DNA from: Enterococcus_C asini_A | GTDB lineage: Bacteria > Bacillota > Bacilli > Lactobacillales > Enterococcaceae | Direction: 5' to 3' (one strand) | DNA: 64,000 nt | Assembly (NCBI RefSeq): GCF_031928785.1 | Contig: NZ_JARQAL010000003.1 | Shown: positions 8,611-17,100 of the stretch, one piece after another | Layout: every line of letters starts with the position of its first letter | How positions within the stretch are numbered: position 1 is the first letter of the stretch | Translations under genes and position numbers: made by a program | The notes under the pieces: generated by a model | The model's database searches: none | What the model was told of the DNA's origin: nothing | The model's input: only the letters and a program-made list of their open reading frames with translations

Positions 8611-9693
8611 TTAGAGAAAAGTTGTTTCAGAAAGTCCCGTCCACTCTGCAAAAAGGGCAGGAACAGTGGTTTTTTCATGGATGCGATGGACTTGCGCTCC
8701 AGCAAATACTAATCCTTCATTAGGATGTTCTGTGACAGAATTTAGCAGCATTTGAGAAATACAGTAAGGAATTGTCTTGCGGTCACAATGTTTTAATGAC
8801 AGGCAGTTGCGACACCGTTCAATGGGAATGCGTTCTTTGGCTGCTCGTTTTGTAAAATCATTGTGCAGTGCGCGACCAGGCATTCCCACAGGACTTTTGA
8901 TAATTTCGATATCTTCAGGTTTTGCTCTAAGATACATCTGCTTATAAGAGTCGGGAGCATCGCATTCTTCTGTGACCACAAAGCGGGTGGCAATTTGTAC
9001 GCCACTAGCCCCTAATTTCAAATAGTAATCAATGTCTTCGCGACTGTGAATCCCGCCGGCAAAGACTACGGGGATTTTTTGTTGGAATTGTTCTTCGTAG
9101 GCGGCGACTTCTTTTAGAATTTTACCGAATTCTTGATCCATAACACTTGGCTCCATGGAGGCTTCTTCATAGGAAAACCCTAGATGTCCACCTGCTTGGG
9201 GACCTTCCACTACGACTAAATCTGCTGTACGTTGGTAACGTTTGGCCCAAGTGCGTAAGAGGACTTTTACGGCCTTAGCAGAAGAGACGATAGGGGCGAT
9301 TTTAGTTTTGCTGTTAGCTACTAGTTCTGGTAAGTGGATGGGTAAGCCGGCGCCTGAAATAATTAAGTCTGCCCCCACTTCCACGCAGCGTTTTACATAG
9401 CGCTCATATTGATAAGTGGCACACATGATATTGAAGCCTACAATGCCGTTGTCTCCAGCAATGGTTTTGGCTTTTTGATATTCAGTTTCAATGGCCCGCA
9501 TATTGGCTTTTAAAGGACTTTTTTCAAACAAAGGATCTTGAAAGCCGATTTGAGCACAGGAAATAATGCCGACGCCCCCTGCTCTGGCAACTGCACCAGC
9601 CAGACGAGAGAGGCTGACGCCAATGCCCATGCCTCCTTGAATAATTGGAAAGCGGGCGGTCAAATTCCCAATGGTTAATGTTGGTAATGACAT
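8611..9693 (-). CDS. FMN-dependent nitronate monooxygenase / FabK-superfamily oxidoreductase
   Basis: 360 residues, TIM-barrel NAD(P)H-dependent flavin oxidoreductase. The N-terminal PIIQGGMGIGVSLSRLAGAVARAGG is the family signature. VVVEGPQAGGHLG (with the conserved His) and VVFAGGIHSREDIDYYLKLGASGVQIATRF form the FMN phosphate site. A C-terminal cysteine cluster CRNCLSLKHCDRKTIPYC is not part of the usual FabK core. Classical FabK is about 315-320 residues, so this is the longer nitronate-monooxygenase type. It is divergent from fabT and has its own FabT-like operator, which ties it to fatty acid metabolism. Whether it reduces enoyl-ACP is open. Confidence 0.8.
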   Translation of the reverse strand: MSLPTLTIGNLTARFPIIQGGMGIGVSLSRLAGAVARAGGVGIISCAQIGFQDPLFEKSPLKANMRAIETEYQKAKTIAGDNGIVGFNIMCATYQYERYVKRCVEVGADLIISGAGLPIHLPELVANSKTKIAPIVSSAKAVKVLLRTWAKRYQRTADLVVVEGPQAGGHLGFSYEEASMEPSVMDQEFGKILKEVAAYEEQFQQKIPVVFAGGIHSREDIDYYLKLGASGVQIATRFVVTEECDAPDSYKQMYLRAKPEDIEIIKSPVGMPGRALHNDFTKRAAKERIPIERCRNCLSLKHCDRKTIPYCISQMLLNSVTEHPNEGLVFAGAQVHRIHEKTTVPALFAEWTGLSETTFL

Positions 9694-9732
9694 AGATAAA
9701 CTCCTTATAGGAAGATTTGTTAGTAATAAATT

Positions 9733-9785
9733 ACTTTGACTGTCAAACTAATCATTAGTCTAGAGTTTGGATTGAGAAATGTCAA
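9733..9785 (-). promoter_or_regulatory. promoter and FabT-like operator of the FMN oxidoreductase gene
   Basis: Read on the minus strand: TTGACA (9785-9780), 17 bp, TAGACT (9762-9757), then AGTTTGACAGTCAAAG (about 9749-9734). The palindrome closely matches the published FabT box pattern (AGTTTGAC-TGTCAAATT type) and lies at the expected transcription start. Confidence 0.8.
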
Positions 9786-9853
9786 TAAAATTTTATAAAT
9801 CCTTATTTATCCTAACAATGAAATAACAAACCAGACTTTTTTAGAAAAAAGTA

Positions 9854-9912
9854 TTGCAATGCTTTTGGATTTCGATTATAGTTTGATAGTCAAATGATTT
9901 GATAATCAAACT
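9854..9912 (+). promoter_or_regulatory. fabT promoter with two FabT boxes
   Basis: TTGCAA (9854-9859), 17 bp, TATAGT (9877-9882). Two palindromes follow: AGTTTGATAGTCAAAT (9880-9895), which overlaps the -10 element, and ATTTGATAATCAAACT (9897-9912). A half site ATTTGAT comes just before the ribosome binding site. This fits FabT autorepression and control of the whole fab/acc operon. Confidence 0.9.
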
Positions 9913-9934
9913 AATTTGATAGGTGGTGAAACCA

Positions 9935-10375
9935 GTGGAACCCAATTTGGCAACAGTAAACGATTATTTGGTCAGTGTGTTTAACGATATTTTGGTAATT
10001 GAAGAATCGGAATTGAAAAAATCCCAATTCAATGATTTGTCCATTACTGAAATGCATACCATTGAGGCAATCGGGATGTATAAGAAAAAAACTACGACCG
10101 AAGTAGCAAAAGAGCTACAGATTACGGTGGGGACACTGACGACTGCAATCAATCGTTTGGTAAAAAAAGGTTATGTGGAACGCCTGCGCAGTGAAGACGA
10201 TCGTCGGGTTGTAAAACTATCCTTAACAAAGCAAGGCAAGCTGCTTTATCGGGTGCATCAATACTTTCACAGGCAGATGATTAAAAATGTTTTGAAAGAT
10301 ATGACACCAGAAGAAGAAGCAATACTATTGAAAGCCTTAAAGAATCTCCATGATTTTTTACAGGAATATAAGTGA
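9935..10375 (+). CDS. fabT: MarR-family fatty acid synthesis repressor FabT
   Basis: 146 residues from GTG 9935, which lies 7 bp after AGGTGGT; an upstream GTG at 9923 overlaps that site. The winged helix-turn-helix shows TTTEVAKELQITVGTLTTAINRLVKKGYVERLRSEDDRR, typical of MarR proteins. In streptococci and enterococci FabT binds acyl-ACP as corepressor and turns down the fab operon. Position first in the operon, with boxes over its promoter, supports the name. Its stop overlaps the fabH start. Confidence 0.92.
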   Translation: MEPNLATVNDYLVSVFNDILVIEESELKKSQFNDLSITEMHTIEAIGMYKKKTTTEVAKELQITVGTLTTAINRLVKKGYVERLRSEDDRRVVKLSLTKQGKLLYRVHQYFHRQMIKNVLKDMTPEEEAILLKALKNLHDFLQEYK

Positions 10376-11355
10376 GTGAAGAGATGGAAACCTACGCAAA
10401 AATAGTAGCAACAGCAAGCTATCTGCCAGAAAAAATCGTGACAAATGACGATTTGGCGCAAATTTTAGACACTTCCGATGAATGGATCACAAGTCGCACC
10501 GGGATTAGAGAACGGCGTATTTCAGAAAACGAAAACACTTCTGATCTGTGCAGCAAAGTAGCTGAAGAACTTTTAGCGAAAAGTGGTACCAAAGCCACAG
10601 AGTTGGATTTTATTTTGGTGGCTACCATGTCGCCGGATTATCAGACACCAGCTACGGCTTGTTTAGTTCAAGGAAAGATTGGGGCAGTTCATGCCTTTGC
10701 CTTTGATCTTTCGGCTGCCTGTTCTGGTTTTGTTTATGCTTTGTCTATGGCAGAAAAACTGATTCGCACGGGTTCAAAAAAAGGCCTGGTCATCGGAGGA
10801 GAAGTGCTCTCTAAAGTTGTCGATTGGCAAGATCGTAGTACTGCCGTGCTCTTTGGCGATGGAGCGGGTGGTGTGCTGCTGACAAATGAAGGGGACTATC
10901 CTTTAATCGAAAAAGAGCATTTGGCTGCTGATGGGACGAGAGGTTCTTCATTGACTTCCGGTTACCGCATGCTCCAAAGCCCCTATGCTCTTGAATCAAT
11001 TGAACAAAAGAGCACGTTAACCATGGATGGTCGCGAGATTTTTGATTTCGTGCTCCGAGACGTGACAAAATCTTTACAAGCTTTACTAGGGGAAGAAGCT
11101 AGCAGTATTGATTATTTTCTTTTACATCAAGCCAATGCTCGAATTTTGGAAAAAGTAGCCCGGAAGTTGAAACTGCCTCAAGAGCGCTTTTTACAAAACA
11201 TGGCTAGGTATGGCAATACGTCAGGGGCAACAGTGCCTATCTTATTAGATGAAGGGATTCAAAAGGGTACCTTATCATTAGGTAGCCAACAAAAAGTGGT
11301 GCTTTCAGGATTTGGCGGAGGTTTAACCTGGGGACATTTGGTTCTCTGCCTGTAA
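10372..11355 (+). CDS. fabH: beta-ketoacyl-ACP synthase III
   Basis: 327 residues from GTG 10372, with AGGA 7 bp upstream; ATG 10384 is an alternative start. FabH condenses acetyl-CoA with malonyl-ACP to begin the fatty acid cycle. The catalytic Cys117 is in DLSAACSGF, the His in LLHQANARI and the Asn in RYGNTSGATVP. The C-terminal GFGGGLTWG is a family mark. The frame overlaps the end of fabT by 4 bp. Confidence 0.96.
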   Translation: MSEEMETYAKIVATASYLPEKIVTNDDLAQILDTSDEWITSRTGIRERRISENENTSDLCSKVAEELLAKSGTKATELDFILVATMSPDYQTPATACLVQGKIGAVHAFAFDLSAACSGFVYALSMAEKLIRTGSKKGLVIGGEVLSKVVDWQDRSTAVLFGDGAGGVLLTNEGDYPLIEKEHLAADGTRGSSLTSGYRMLQSPYALESIEQKSTLTMDGREIFDFVLRDVTKSLQALLGEEASSIDYFLLHQANARILEKVARKLKLPQERFLQNMARYGNTSGATVPILLDEGIQKGTLSLGSQQKVVLSGFGGGLTWGHLVLCL

Positions 11356-11405
11356 CCTGTACACATAAATAAACGAATAACAATGAAACTATTGGAGGAG
11401 ATCTC

Positions 11406-11630
11406 ATGATTTTTGAAAAAATTCAAGGAATTGTCGCAGAAGAATTAGGTAAGGAAGCAGAAGAAATTACATTGACTACAAACATTCAAGAAGACTTGGA
11501 TGCTGACAGCTTGGACTTATTCCAAATTATCAATGAAATTGAAGACGAATTCGATGTGAAAATTGAAACAGAAGAAGGCATCAAAACTGTTGGTGACCTT
11601 GTGAAATACGTAGAAGCACAACAAGCGTAA
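11406..11630 (+). CDS. acpP: acyl carrier protein
   Basis: 74 residues, acidic. The phosphopantetheine attachment serine is in DLDADSLDLFQIINEIEDEF. It carries acyl chains between the Fab enzymes. ATG 11406 follows GGAGGAG. It is fourth in the FabT operon counting the divergent gene, and in enterococci and streptococci fabK normally comes next; here it does not. Confidence 0.97.
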   Translation: MIFEKIQGIVAEELGKEAEEITLTTNIQEDLDADSLDLFQIINEIEDEFDVKIETEEGIKTVGDLVKYVEAQQA

Positions 11631-11637
11631 CACCTTG

Positions 11638-11656
11638 GCTAGGCGAGTAGCCTAGC
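11638..11656 (+). terminator. small hairpin after acpP, possible partial terminator
   Basis: GCTAGGC (11638-11644) pairs with GCCTAGC (11650-11656) over a GAGTA loop. TTTTCTTTT follows. It could reduce read-through so that acpP is made in excess over the downstream genes. Confidence 0.55.
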
Positions 11657-11701
11657 TTTTCTTTTAAAGGAGGAAAAATTTTTTCCTCCTTTAAAAGAAA
11701 A
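11657..11701. repeat. 45-bp perfect inverted repeat in the acpP–fabD gap
   Basis: The left arm 11657-11678 (TTTTCTTTTAAAGGAGG...) is the exact reverse complement of the right arm 11680-11701, with one central T. The arms are 22 bp. Each arm holds a Shine-Dalgarno-like AAAGGAGG or its complement. In RNA this would be a long stem directly before the AAGGAG site of fabD. Confidence 0.9.
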
Positions 11702-11716
11702 AATAAGGAGCAGTCT

Positions 11717-12649
11717 ATGAAAACAGCTTTTTTATTTAGTGGCCAAGGAGCCCAATATACTGGCATGGGCCAGGAACTTTATCAAACTGAACCAATTATG
11801 AAAGCAACCTTTGACGAGGCATCTGAAGTTTTAGGCTATAGTGTAGCAGATTTATGTTTTAAAGCAGAAGAAAGCGAGCGTTTGAATCAAACCGAGTTTA
11901 CCCAACCAGCAATTTTAACGGTAAGCGTGGGGATGTATCGGATTCTTTCTGAAAAGGGCCTTTTGCCAGATGCTGTAGCAGGCCTAAGTCTAGGAGAGTA
12001 CACAGCCCTGGTAGCTAGTGGCGCTTTAGATTTTGCTACAGGAGTCGCTTTAGTAGCAAAACGCGGCGCTTATATGGCTCAAGCTGCCCCAGCTGGTAGC
12101 GGCAAAATGGTAGCGGTGATGAACGCAGAGGCGAGTCTCATTGAAAAATGTTGTCAAAAAGCTAGCAGTGTGGGCATTGTGTCACCGGCTAACTACAACA
12201 CCCCGCAACAAATCGTCATTGGTGGTGAAGTTGCCGCAGTAGACGCAGCGGTAGCTTTATTACAAGAAGCTGGAGTGAAGCGGATGATTCCTTTAAATGT
12301 TAGCGGTCCTTTCCATACGGCGTTATTGTCACCGGCAGCGGAACAATTAGGTAAAACTTTGCAAAGTATCCCTTTTAATAAGATGAAAATACCGGTAATT
12401 AGCAATACTACCGCTCAAGTGATGGAAGCAGAAGAAGTCAAAGGATTGTTAGAGCGTCAAGTCATGTCCCCGGTGCGTTTTTATGAAAGCATTGGAACAT
12501 TGAAAGGTCTAGGGATTACTCGGGCAGTAGAAATCGGCCCTGGAAAAACCTTAACCGGCTTTATGAAGAAAATTGATAAAACCATTGCCATGACACGAGT
12601 GGAAGATGCACAAACGTTAGCTGAAACCATTCAAACTTTGCAAGGATAA
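11717..12649 (+). CDS. fabD: malonyl-CoA:ACP S-malonyltransferase
   Basis: 310 residues. It moves malonyl from CoA to ACP. The FSGQGAQYTGMG N-terminal motif and the nucleophile Ser91 in AGLSLGEYTAL are present; most homologues have GHSLGE, so Leu replaces the His before the nucleophile. The second catalytic His is in GPFHTALLSPA. ATG 11717 lies 6 bp after AAGGAG. Confidence 0.95.
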   Translation: MKTAFLFSGQGAQYTGMGQELYQTEPIMKATFDEASEVLGYSVADLCFKAEESERLNQTEFTQPAILTVSVGMYRILSEKGLLPDAVAGLSLGEYTALVASGALDFATGVALVAKRGAYMAQAAPAGSGKMVAVMNAEASLIEKCCQKASSVGIVSPANYNTPQQIVIGGEVAAVDAAVALLQEAGVKRMIPLNVSGPFHTALLSPAAEQLGKTLQSIPFNKMKIPVISNTTAQVMEAEEVKGLLERQVMSPVRFYESIGTLKGLGITRAVEIGPGKTLTGFMKKIDKTIAMTRVEDAQTLAETIQTLQG

Positions 12650-12661
12650 GTGGAGGATACC

Positions 12662-13399
12662 ATGGAGTTAAAAGGAAAAAATGTATTTATTACCGGTAGC
12701 ACTCGTGGCATTGGCTGGGGACTTGCAGAAGCCTTTGCCAAAGAAGGCTGTAACATTGTCTTAAACGGTCGGGGGGAAATCGATCCAGCTTTGATTGAGC
12801 AAATCAAAGCATTCGGCGTTTGCTGTATAGCGGTTTCTGGGGATATTGCTGACTTTGAGATTGCAGGAGCGATGATTAAAGAGGTGGAAGCCCAACTTGG
12901 AACGGTGGATATTTTGATTAACAACGCCGGAATTACCAATGACAAATTGGTTTTGCGCATGACTGGTGAAGAATTCCAAAAAGTGGTGGACATTAACCTG
13001 GGTGGTACTTTTAATATGACCCAACATGTCTTAAAGAAAATGATGAAACAACGCTCAGGTGCAATTATCAATATGGCTTCTGTCTCTGGCTTGATGGGGA
13101 ATTTGGGCCAAGCCAATTATGCCGCTAGTAAAGCGGGTGTAGTAGGTTTTACCAAATCCGTAGCTAGAGAAGTCGCTACCAGAGGAATTACTGTCAATGC
13201 CATTGCGCCAGGTTTTATTGAAACAGATATGACGGACTGTCTATCAGATAAAGTCAAAGAAGCAGCCACAGCCAATATTCCATTGCAACGTTTTGGTCAA
13301 GTCGCTGAAGTAGCCCAAGCGGCAATTTTCTTAGCAAAACATCCCTATATCACCGGCCAAGTCTTAAATGTTGACGGCGGCATGGTAATGCAGGGATAG
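12662..13399 (+). CDS. fabG: 3-oxoacyl-ACP reductase
   Basis: 245 residues from ATG 12662, which follows GGAGG at 12652-12656; the open frame begins at 12650. This short-chain dehydrogenase uses NADPH to reduce beta-ketoacyl-ACP. The motifs are TGSTRGIG (cofactor), NNAG, the catalytic Ser in NMASVSGLMG and YAASK. The C-terminal GQVLNVDGGMVM is typical of FabG. Confidence 0.95.
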   Translation: MELKGKNVFITGSTRGIGWGLAEAFAKEGCNIVLNGRGEIDPALIEQIKAFGVCCIAVSGDIADFEIAGAMIKEVEAQLGTVDILINNAGITNDKLVLRMTGEEFQKVVDINLGGTFNMTQHVLKKMMKQRSGAIINMASVSGLMGNLGQANYAASKAGVVGFTKSVAREVATRGITVNAIAPGFIETDMTDCLSDKVKEAATANIPLQRFGQVAEVAQAAIFLAKHPYITGQVLNVDGGMVMQG

Positions 13400-13447
13400 C
13401 ATTTGAGATTTTCAAATAAGTCTTACCTGCTGAAAGGAGCAAGGACA

Positions 13448-14686
13448 ATGACAAGAGTAGTAATTACAGGATACGGTGTCACTTCCCCAATTGGAAATGA
13501 CCGAGAAACCTTTTTAAAAAGTTTACAAGAAGGAAAAAACGGGATTGGCCCGATTACCCGCTTTGATGCTAGTGAAACTGGTATTTCGGTTGCTGGAGAA
13601 GTCAGTGATTTTCCTTTAGAAAAATATTTCGTTAAAAAAGATACAAAGCGCATGGACTTGTTTTCAATTTATGGTATTTACGCTGCTTTAGAAGCAATGG
13701 CCATGGCTGGAGTTACTAAAGAAAACGTAGATGACCCTGATCGTTTTGGTGTTATGGTGTCTTCTGGGATTGGCGGTTTGCCTACCATCCAAGACCAAGT
13801 GACCAAAATGAACAATAAAGGACCAAAACGGGTTTCTCCCATGTTTGTACCGATGTCCATTGTCAATATGGTAGCAGGCAACATTGCCTTACGAGTAGGA
13901 GCAAAAGGTATTTGTACTTCTACGGTGACGGCTTGTGCTTCTGGGACTCATTCTATTGGGGAAGCATTTAGAAATATTAAACACGGCTATGCTGACATGA
14001 TGTTAGCCGGTGGAGCCGAAGCAAGTATTTGTGAAATCGGCATTGCCGGATTCGCTTCTTTAACGGCATTAACTACAGAAAGTGATCCAAATAAAGCATC
14101 TGTTCCCTTTGATCACAAACGTTCTGGTTTTGTGATGGGAGAAGGCGCCGGGGTCTTATTATTAGAATCGCTGGAACATGCCCAAGCCCGGGGAGCCAAT
14201 ATTTTAGGCGAAGTGGTGGGCTATGGTGCAAACTGTGATGCCTACCATATGACTGCCCCTGCTCCCGATGGTTCTGGTGCAGGGAAAGCGATGAAATTGG
14301 CCATGAATGAAGCAGGCATTACGCCAAGTGAAGTAGGTTATATTAACGCCCATGGCACATCTACTCCGGCTAATGACCAAGCAGAGGCCAAAGCGATTCA
14401 TTACGCTATGGAAGATGCGGCCAAAGAGGTATATGTCAGCTCTACAAAATCCATGACGGGGCACTTATTGGGAGCTGCTGGTGGTGTAGAAGCGGTAGCC
14501 ACGTTACTAGCCTTAGAAAATCAATTTATCCCACCAACTATTAATGTCACAAAGCAAGATCCAGAAATTGCTCTTAATGTGGTGAAAAATGAAGCTGTGG
14601 CAGCACAATTTGATTATGCCATGAGTGATTCACTAGGTTTTGGTGGTCACAATGGAGTTATCTTGTTGAAACGCTGGGAGGCATAA
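13448..14686 (+). CDS. fabF: beta-ketoacyl-ACP synthase II
   Basis: 412 residues from ATG 13448, preceded by AAAGGAG; the open frame runs 15 codons further upstream without a site. It elongates acyl-ACP with malonyl-ACP. The catalytic Cys is in VTACASGTHSIGEAF; the two His are in INAHGTSTPAND and KSMTGHLLGAAGG. The GFGGHNGVI C-terminal motif is present. accB starts 3 bp after its stop. Confidence 0.96.
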   Translation: MTRVVITGYGVTSPIGNDRETFLKSLQEGKNGIGPITRFDASETGISVAGEVSDFPLEKYFVKKDTKRMDLFSIYGIYAALEAMAMAGVTKENVDDPDRFGVMVSSGIGGLPTIQDQVTKMNNKGPKRVSPMFVPMSIVNMVAGNIALRVGAKGICTSTVTACASGTHSIGEAFRNIKHGYADMMLAGGAEASICEIGIAGFASLTALTTESDPNKASVPFDHKRSGFVMGEGAGVLLLESLEHAQARGANILGEVVGYGANCDAYHMTAPAPDGSGAGKAMKLAMNEAGITPSEVGYINAHGTSTPANDQAEAKAIHYAMEDAAKEVYVSSTKSMTGHLLGAAGGVEAVATLLALENQFIPPTINVTKQDPEIALNVVKNEAVAAQFDYAMSDSLGFGGHNGVILLKRWEA

Positions 14687-14688
14687 CA

Positions 14689-15180
14689 ATGGAAATTCAA
14701 GAAATTAAAGACTTATTGGCTCAATTCGATCAGTCAACGTTAACAGAATTTGACTTAAAAGACGGATCTTTCGGCCTGTATTTCAATAAAAATCAAGAAT
14801 GTCATAATTCAGGAACGTCACAAAGTGTTACCCCTCAAGTGGGAACTAAAGAAGTATCCGAAACCATTACGCCTGTACCAGTAGCTAAAAAGACATTATC
14901 CAATGAATCCTTACCTAGTAAAGAAGAACCGGAAGAGACAGGTACAAAAATCGTTTCTCCAGTAGTAGGAATTGTTTACTTAAAACCGGCTCCCGATAAA
15001 GCTGAGTTTAAAAAAGTCGGGGATCGAGTGGAAAAAGGTGAAGTGGTTTGTATCGTGGAAGCGATGAAAGTAATGAATGAAATCACCGCCGATGTAGCTG
15101 GTGTTGTCACCGGTGTTTTAGTGGAAAATGAACAAGTCGTGGAGTTTAACCAAGCGTTATTTACAGTGAAAGAAGGGTAA
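14689..15180 (+). CDS. accB: biotin carboxyl carrier protein of acetyl-CoA carboxylase
   Basis: 163 residues. The N-terminal helix MEIQEIKDLLAQFD and a Thr/Ser/Pro-rich linker (about 45-85) precede the biotinyl domain. The biotinylated lysine is in CIVEAMKVMNEI. It carries carboxybiotin from AccC to the AccDA carboxyltransferase. It is tightly packed between fabF and fabZ. Confidence 0.96.
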   Translation: MEIQEIKDLLAQFDQSTLTEFDLKDGSFGLYFNKNQECHNSGTSQSVTPQVGTKEVSETITPVPVAKKTLSNESLPSKEEPEETGTKIVSPVVGIVYLKPAPDKAEFKKVGDRVEKGEVVCIVEAMKVMNEITADVAGVVTGVLVENEQVVEFNQALFTVKEG

Positions 15181-15183
15181 TTT

Positions 15184-15612
15184 ATGAGCGTCTTAACTAT
15201 TGAAGAAATCAAAGCAATCATTCCTCATCGTTATCCTACGTTGTTAATCGATCGAGTAGAAGAATTAGAAGCGGGTAAAAAAATCGTGGCTAAGAAAAAC
15301 GTTACGGTAAATGAACCTTTCTTCCAAGGCCATTTCCCTATGGAGCCGGTAATGCCTGGGGTCTTAATCGTAGAAGCCATGGCGCAAGCGGGAGCAGTTG
15401 CTTTGCTGTCATTGCCCGATTTTAAAGGCAAGACTGCTTATTTTGGTGCTTTGGATAAAGTGAAATTCCGGAAAAAAGTAGTACCGGGCGATAGTTTAGT
15501 ATTAGAAGTAGAAATCCAAAAAATTAAAGGCTCCGCGGGAATTGGCAAAGGAATTGCTTATGTAGATGGCAAAAAAGCCTGTGAAGCGGAACTGACATTT
15601 ATGATTGGCTAG
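15184..15612 (+). CDS. fabZ: 3-hydroxyacyl-ACP dehydratase FabZ
   Basis: 142 residues, hot-dog fold. The motif IIPHRYPTLLIDRV and the catalytic segment FFQGHFPMEPVMPGVLIVEAMAQAG (His and Glu) are clear. It dehydrates 3-hydroxyacyl-ACP to trans-2-enoyl-ACP. Enterococci often have a second, isomerising dehydratase (FabN) elsewhere; this copy sits in the elongation operon and its role in isomerisation cannot be judged from sequence. It begins 3 bp after the accB stop. Confidence 0.95.
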   Translation: MSVLTIEEIKAIIPHRYPTLLIDRVEELEAGKKIVAKKNVTVNEPFFQGHFPMEPVMPGVLIVEAMAQAGAVALLSLPDFKGKTAYFGALDKVKFRKKVVPGDSLVLEVEIQKIKGSAGIGKGIAYVDGKKACEAELTFMIG

Positions 15613-15620
15613 GTGAGAGC

Positions 15621-16985
15621 ATGTTTCAAAAAGTATTAATCGCCAATCGTGGCGAAATCGCCGTGAGAGTCATCCGAGCTTGTCGAGAGTTAGGTATTCA
15701 TACGGTGGCGGTTTATTCTGAGGCAGATCAAGATGCCTTACACGCCGAACTAGCAGATGAAGCCATTTGCATCGGTCCGGCTAAGGCTAGCGATTCCTAT
15801 TTAAACGTGCAACAGATTTTAAGTGCAGCAGTGGTGACCAATGCGGAAGCAATTCATCCCGGATTTGGCTTTTTATCTGAGAACAGCCGCTTTGCTTCCA
15901 TGTGTGAAGAAATCAACATCGCTTTTATTGGTCCGGATAGTGCCACGATTGATGCCATGGGCAATAAAATTAATGCTCGCAAACTGATGATTGAAGCAGA
16001 TGTCCCGGTGATTCCCGGCAGTGATGGCGCTGTGGCAGATGTTGCCGAAGCATTGTCCATTGCCGAAAAAATCGGTTATCCAGTGATGTTAAAAGCCGCA
16101 GCTGGTGGTGGTGGGAAAGGGATTCGCAAGGTTTTATCTAAAGAAGAATTGCCTCAACACTTTGCTTCTGCTCAACAAGAAGCAAAAGCTGCTTTTGGCA
16201 ATGATGATATGTACTTAGAAAAAATCATCTATCCTGCTCGCCACATTGAAGTTCAAATCTTAGGGGATTCCTTTGGCAATGTGATTCATTTAGGGGAACG
16301 AGATTGTTCCTTGCAACGAAACAACCAAAAAGTCATGGAAGAATCCCCATCGGTAGTGATTACTGAAAAAAAACGAGCGGCCATTGGGGATGCGGCGGTG
16401 CGAGCTGCTAAAGCAGTGAATTATCGCAATGCGGGGACCATTGAATTTCTTATGGATCAATCGGGGGCTTTTTATTTCATGGAAATGAATACCCGAATTC
16501 AAGTAGAACATCCGATTACGGAAATGGTAACGGGAGTAGACTTGGTCAAAAAACAATTAGAAATTGCCGCAGGTGAACCTTTAGGCTTACACCAAGAAGA
16601 GGTTCATCTATCTGGTCACGCTATTGAGTGTCGGATTAATGCAGAAAATCCCGCATTGAATTTTGCGCCATCTCCAGGAAAAATTGAGAATCTCTTTTTA
16701 CCAAGTGGTGGCCTAGGTCTACGAGTCGACAGCGGTATGTATTCAGGCTATCGGATTCCTCCTTATTATGACTCTATGATTGCTAAAATCATCGTCCACG
16801 GGGAGACTCGTTTTGAGGCTTTGATGAAAATGCAACGAGCATTGGGAGAATTGGTGACAGAAGGAGTAACCACTAATGCAGATTTTCAGATGGATCTGAT
16901 TAGTCATCCTCGGGTGATTGCAGGCGACTATGATACCGCCTTTTTGCAAGAAACTTTCTTGCCAGAGTGGCAACCAGAAGCGTAA
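15621..16985 (+). CDS. accC: acetyl-CoA carboxylase, biotin carboxylase subunit
   Basis: 454 residues. ATP-grasp enzyme that carboxylates the biotin on AccB. Seen are FQKVLIANRGEIAVRVIRAC, the glycine-rich ATP loop KAAAGGGGKGIRKV, the metal-binding EMNTRIQVEHPITEMVTG and the carboxylase C-terminal domain with GHAIECRINAENP. A structured 115-bp gap separates it from accD. Confidence 0.97.
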   Translation: MFQKVLIANRGEIAVRVIRACRELGIHTVAVYSEADQDALHAELADEAICIGPAKASDSYLNVQQILSAAVVTNAEAIHPGFGFLSENSRFASMCEEINIAFIGPDSATIDAMGNKINARKLMIEADVPVIPGSDGAVADVAEALSIAEKIGYPVMLKAAAGGGGKGIRKVLSKEELPQHFASAQQEAKAAFGNDDMYLEKIIYPARHIEVQILGDSFGNVIHLGERDCSLQRNNQKVMEESPSVVITEKKRAAIGDAAVRAAKAVNYRNAGTIEFLMDQSGAFYFMEMNTRIQVEHPITEMVTGVDLVKKQLEIAAGEPLGLHQEEVHLSGHAIECRINAENPALNFAPSPGKIENLFLPSGGLGLRVDSGMYSGYRIPPYYDSMIAKIIVHGETRFEALMKMQRALGELVTEGVTTNADFQMDLISHPRVIAGDYDTAFLQETFLPEWQPEA

Positions 16986-16994
16986 TCGTTAAAG

Positions 16995-17079
16995 ACTAAC
17001 TAAAGGGAAGTTAGTAGTTAGTTTACAGGAAAGTGCCCGCCAACTTTTATGGTACAAAGAGTGTTGGTTGGGCATTTCC
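16995..17079 (+). other. two hairpins in the accC–accD gap
   Basis: First stem ACTAACT (16995-17001) with AGTTAGT (17016-17022). Second, longer stem 17028-17044 with 17063-17079 (GGAAA-TGCCC...CCAAC pairing to GTTGG...GGGCA-TTTCC), about 16 pairs with two small bulges. No T-run follows, so it is not a normal terminator; an RNA processing or stability element is more likely. Confidence 0.6.
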
Positions 17080-17100
17080 CCTTAAGTAGGAGGCATAAGG

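Noticed and set aside
8611..9693. Calling the divergent FMN oxidoreductase fabK
   Set aside because: It is longer than FabK and carries a C-terminal cysteine cluster of the nitronate-monooxygenase type; regulation by FabT alone does not prove enoyl reductase activity.
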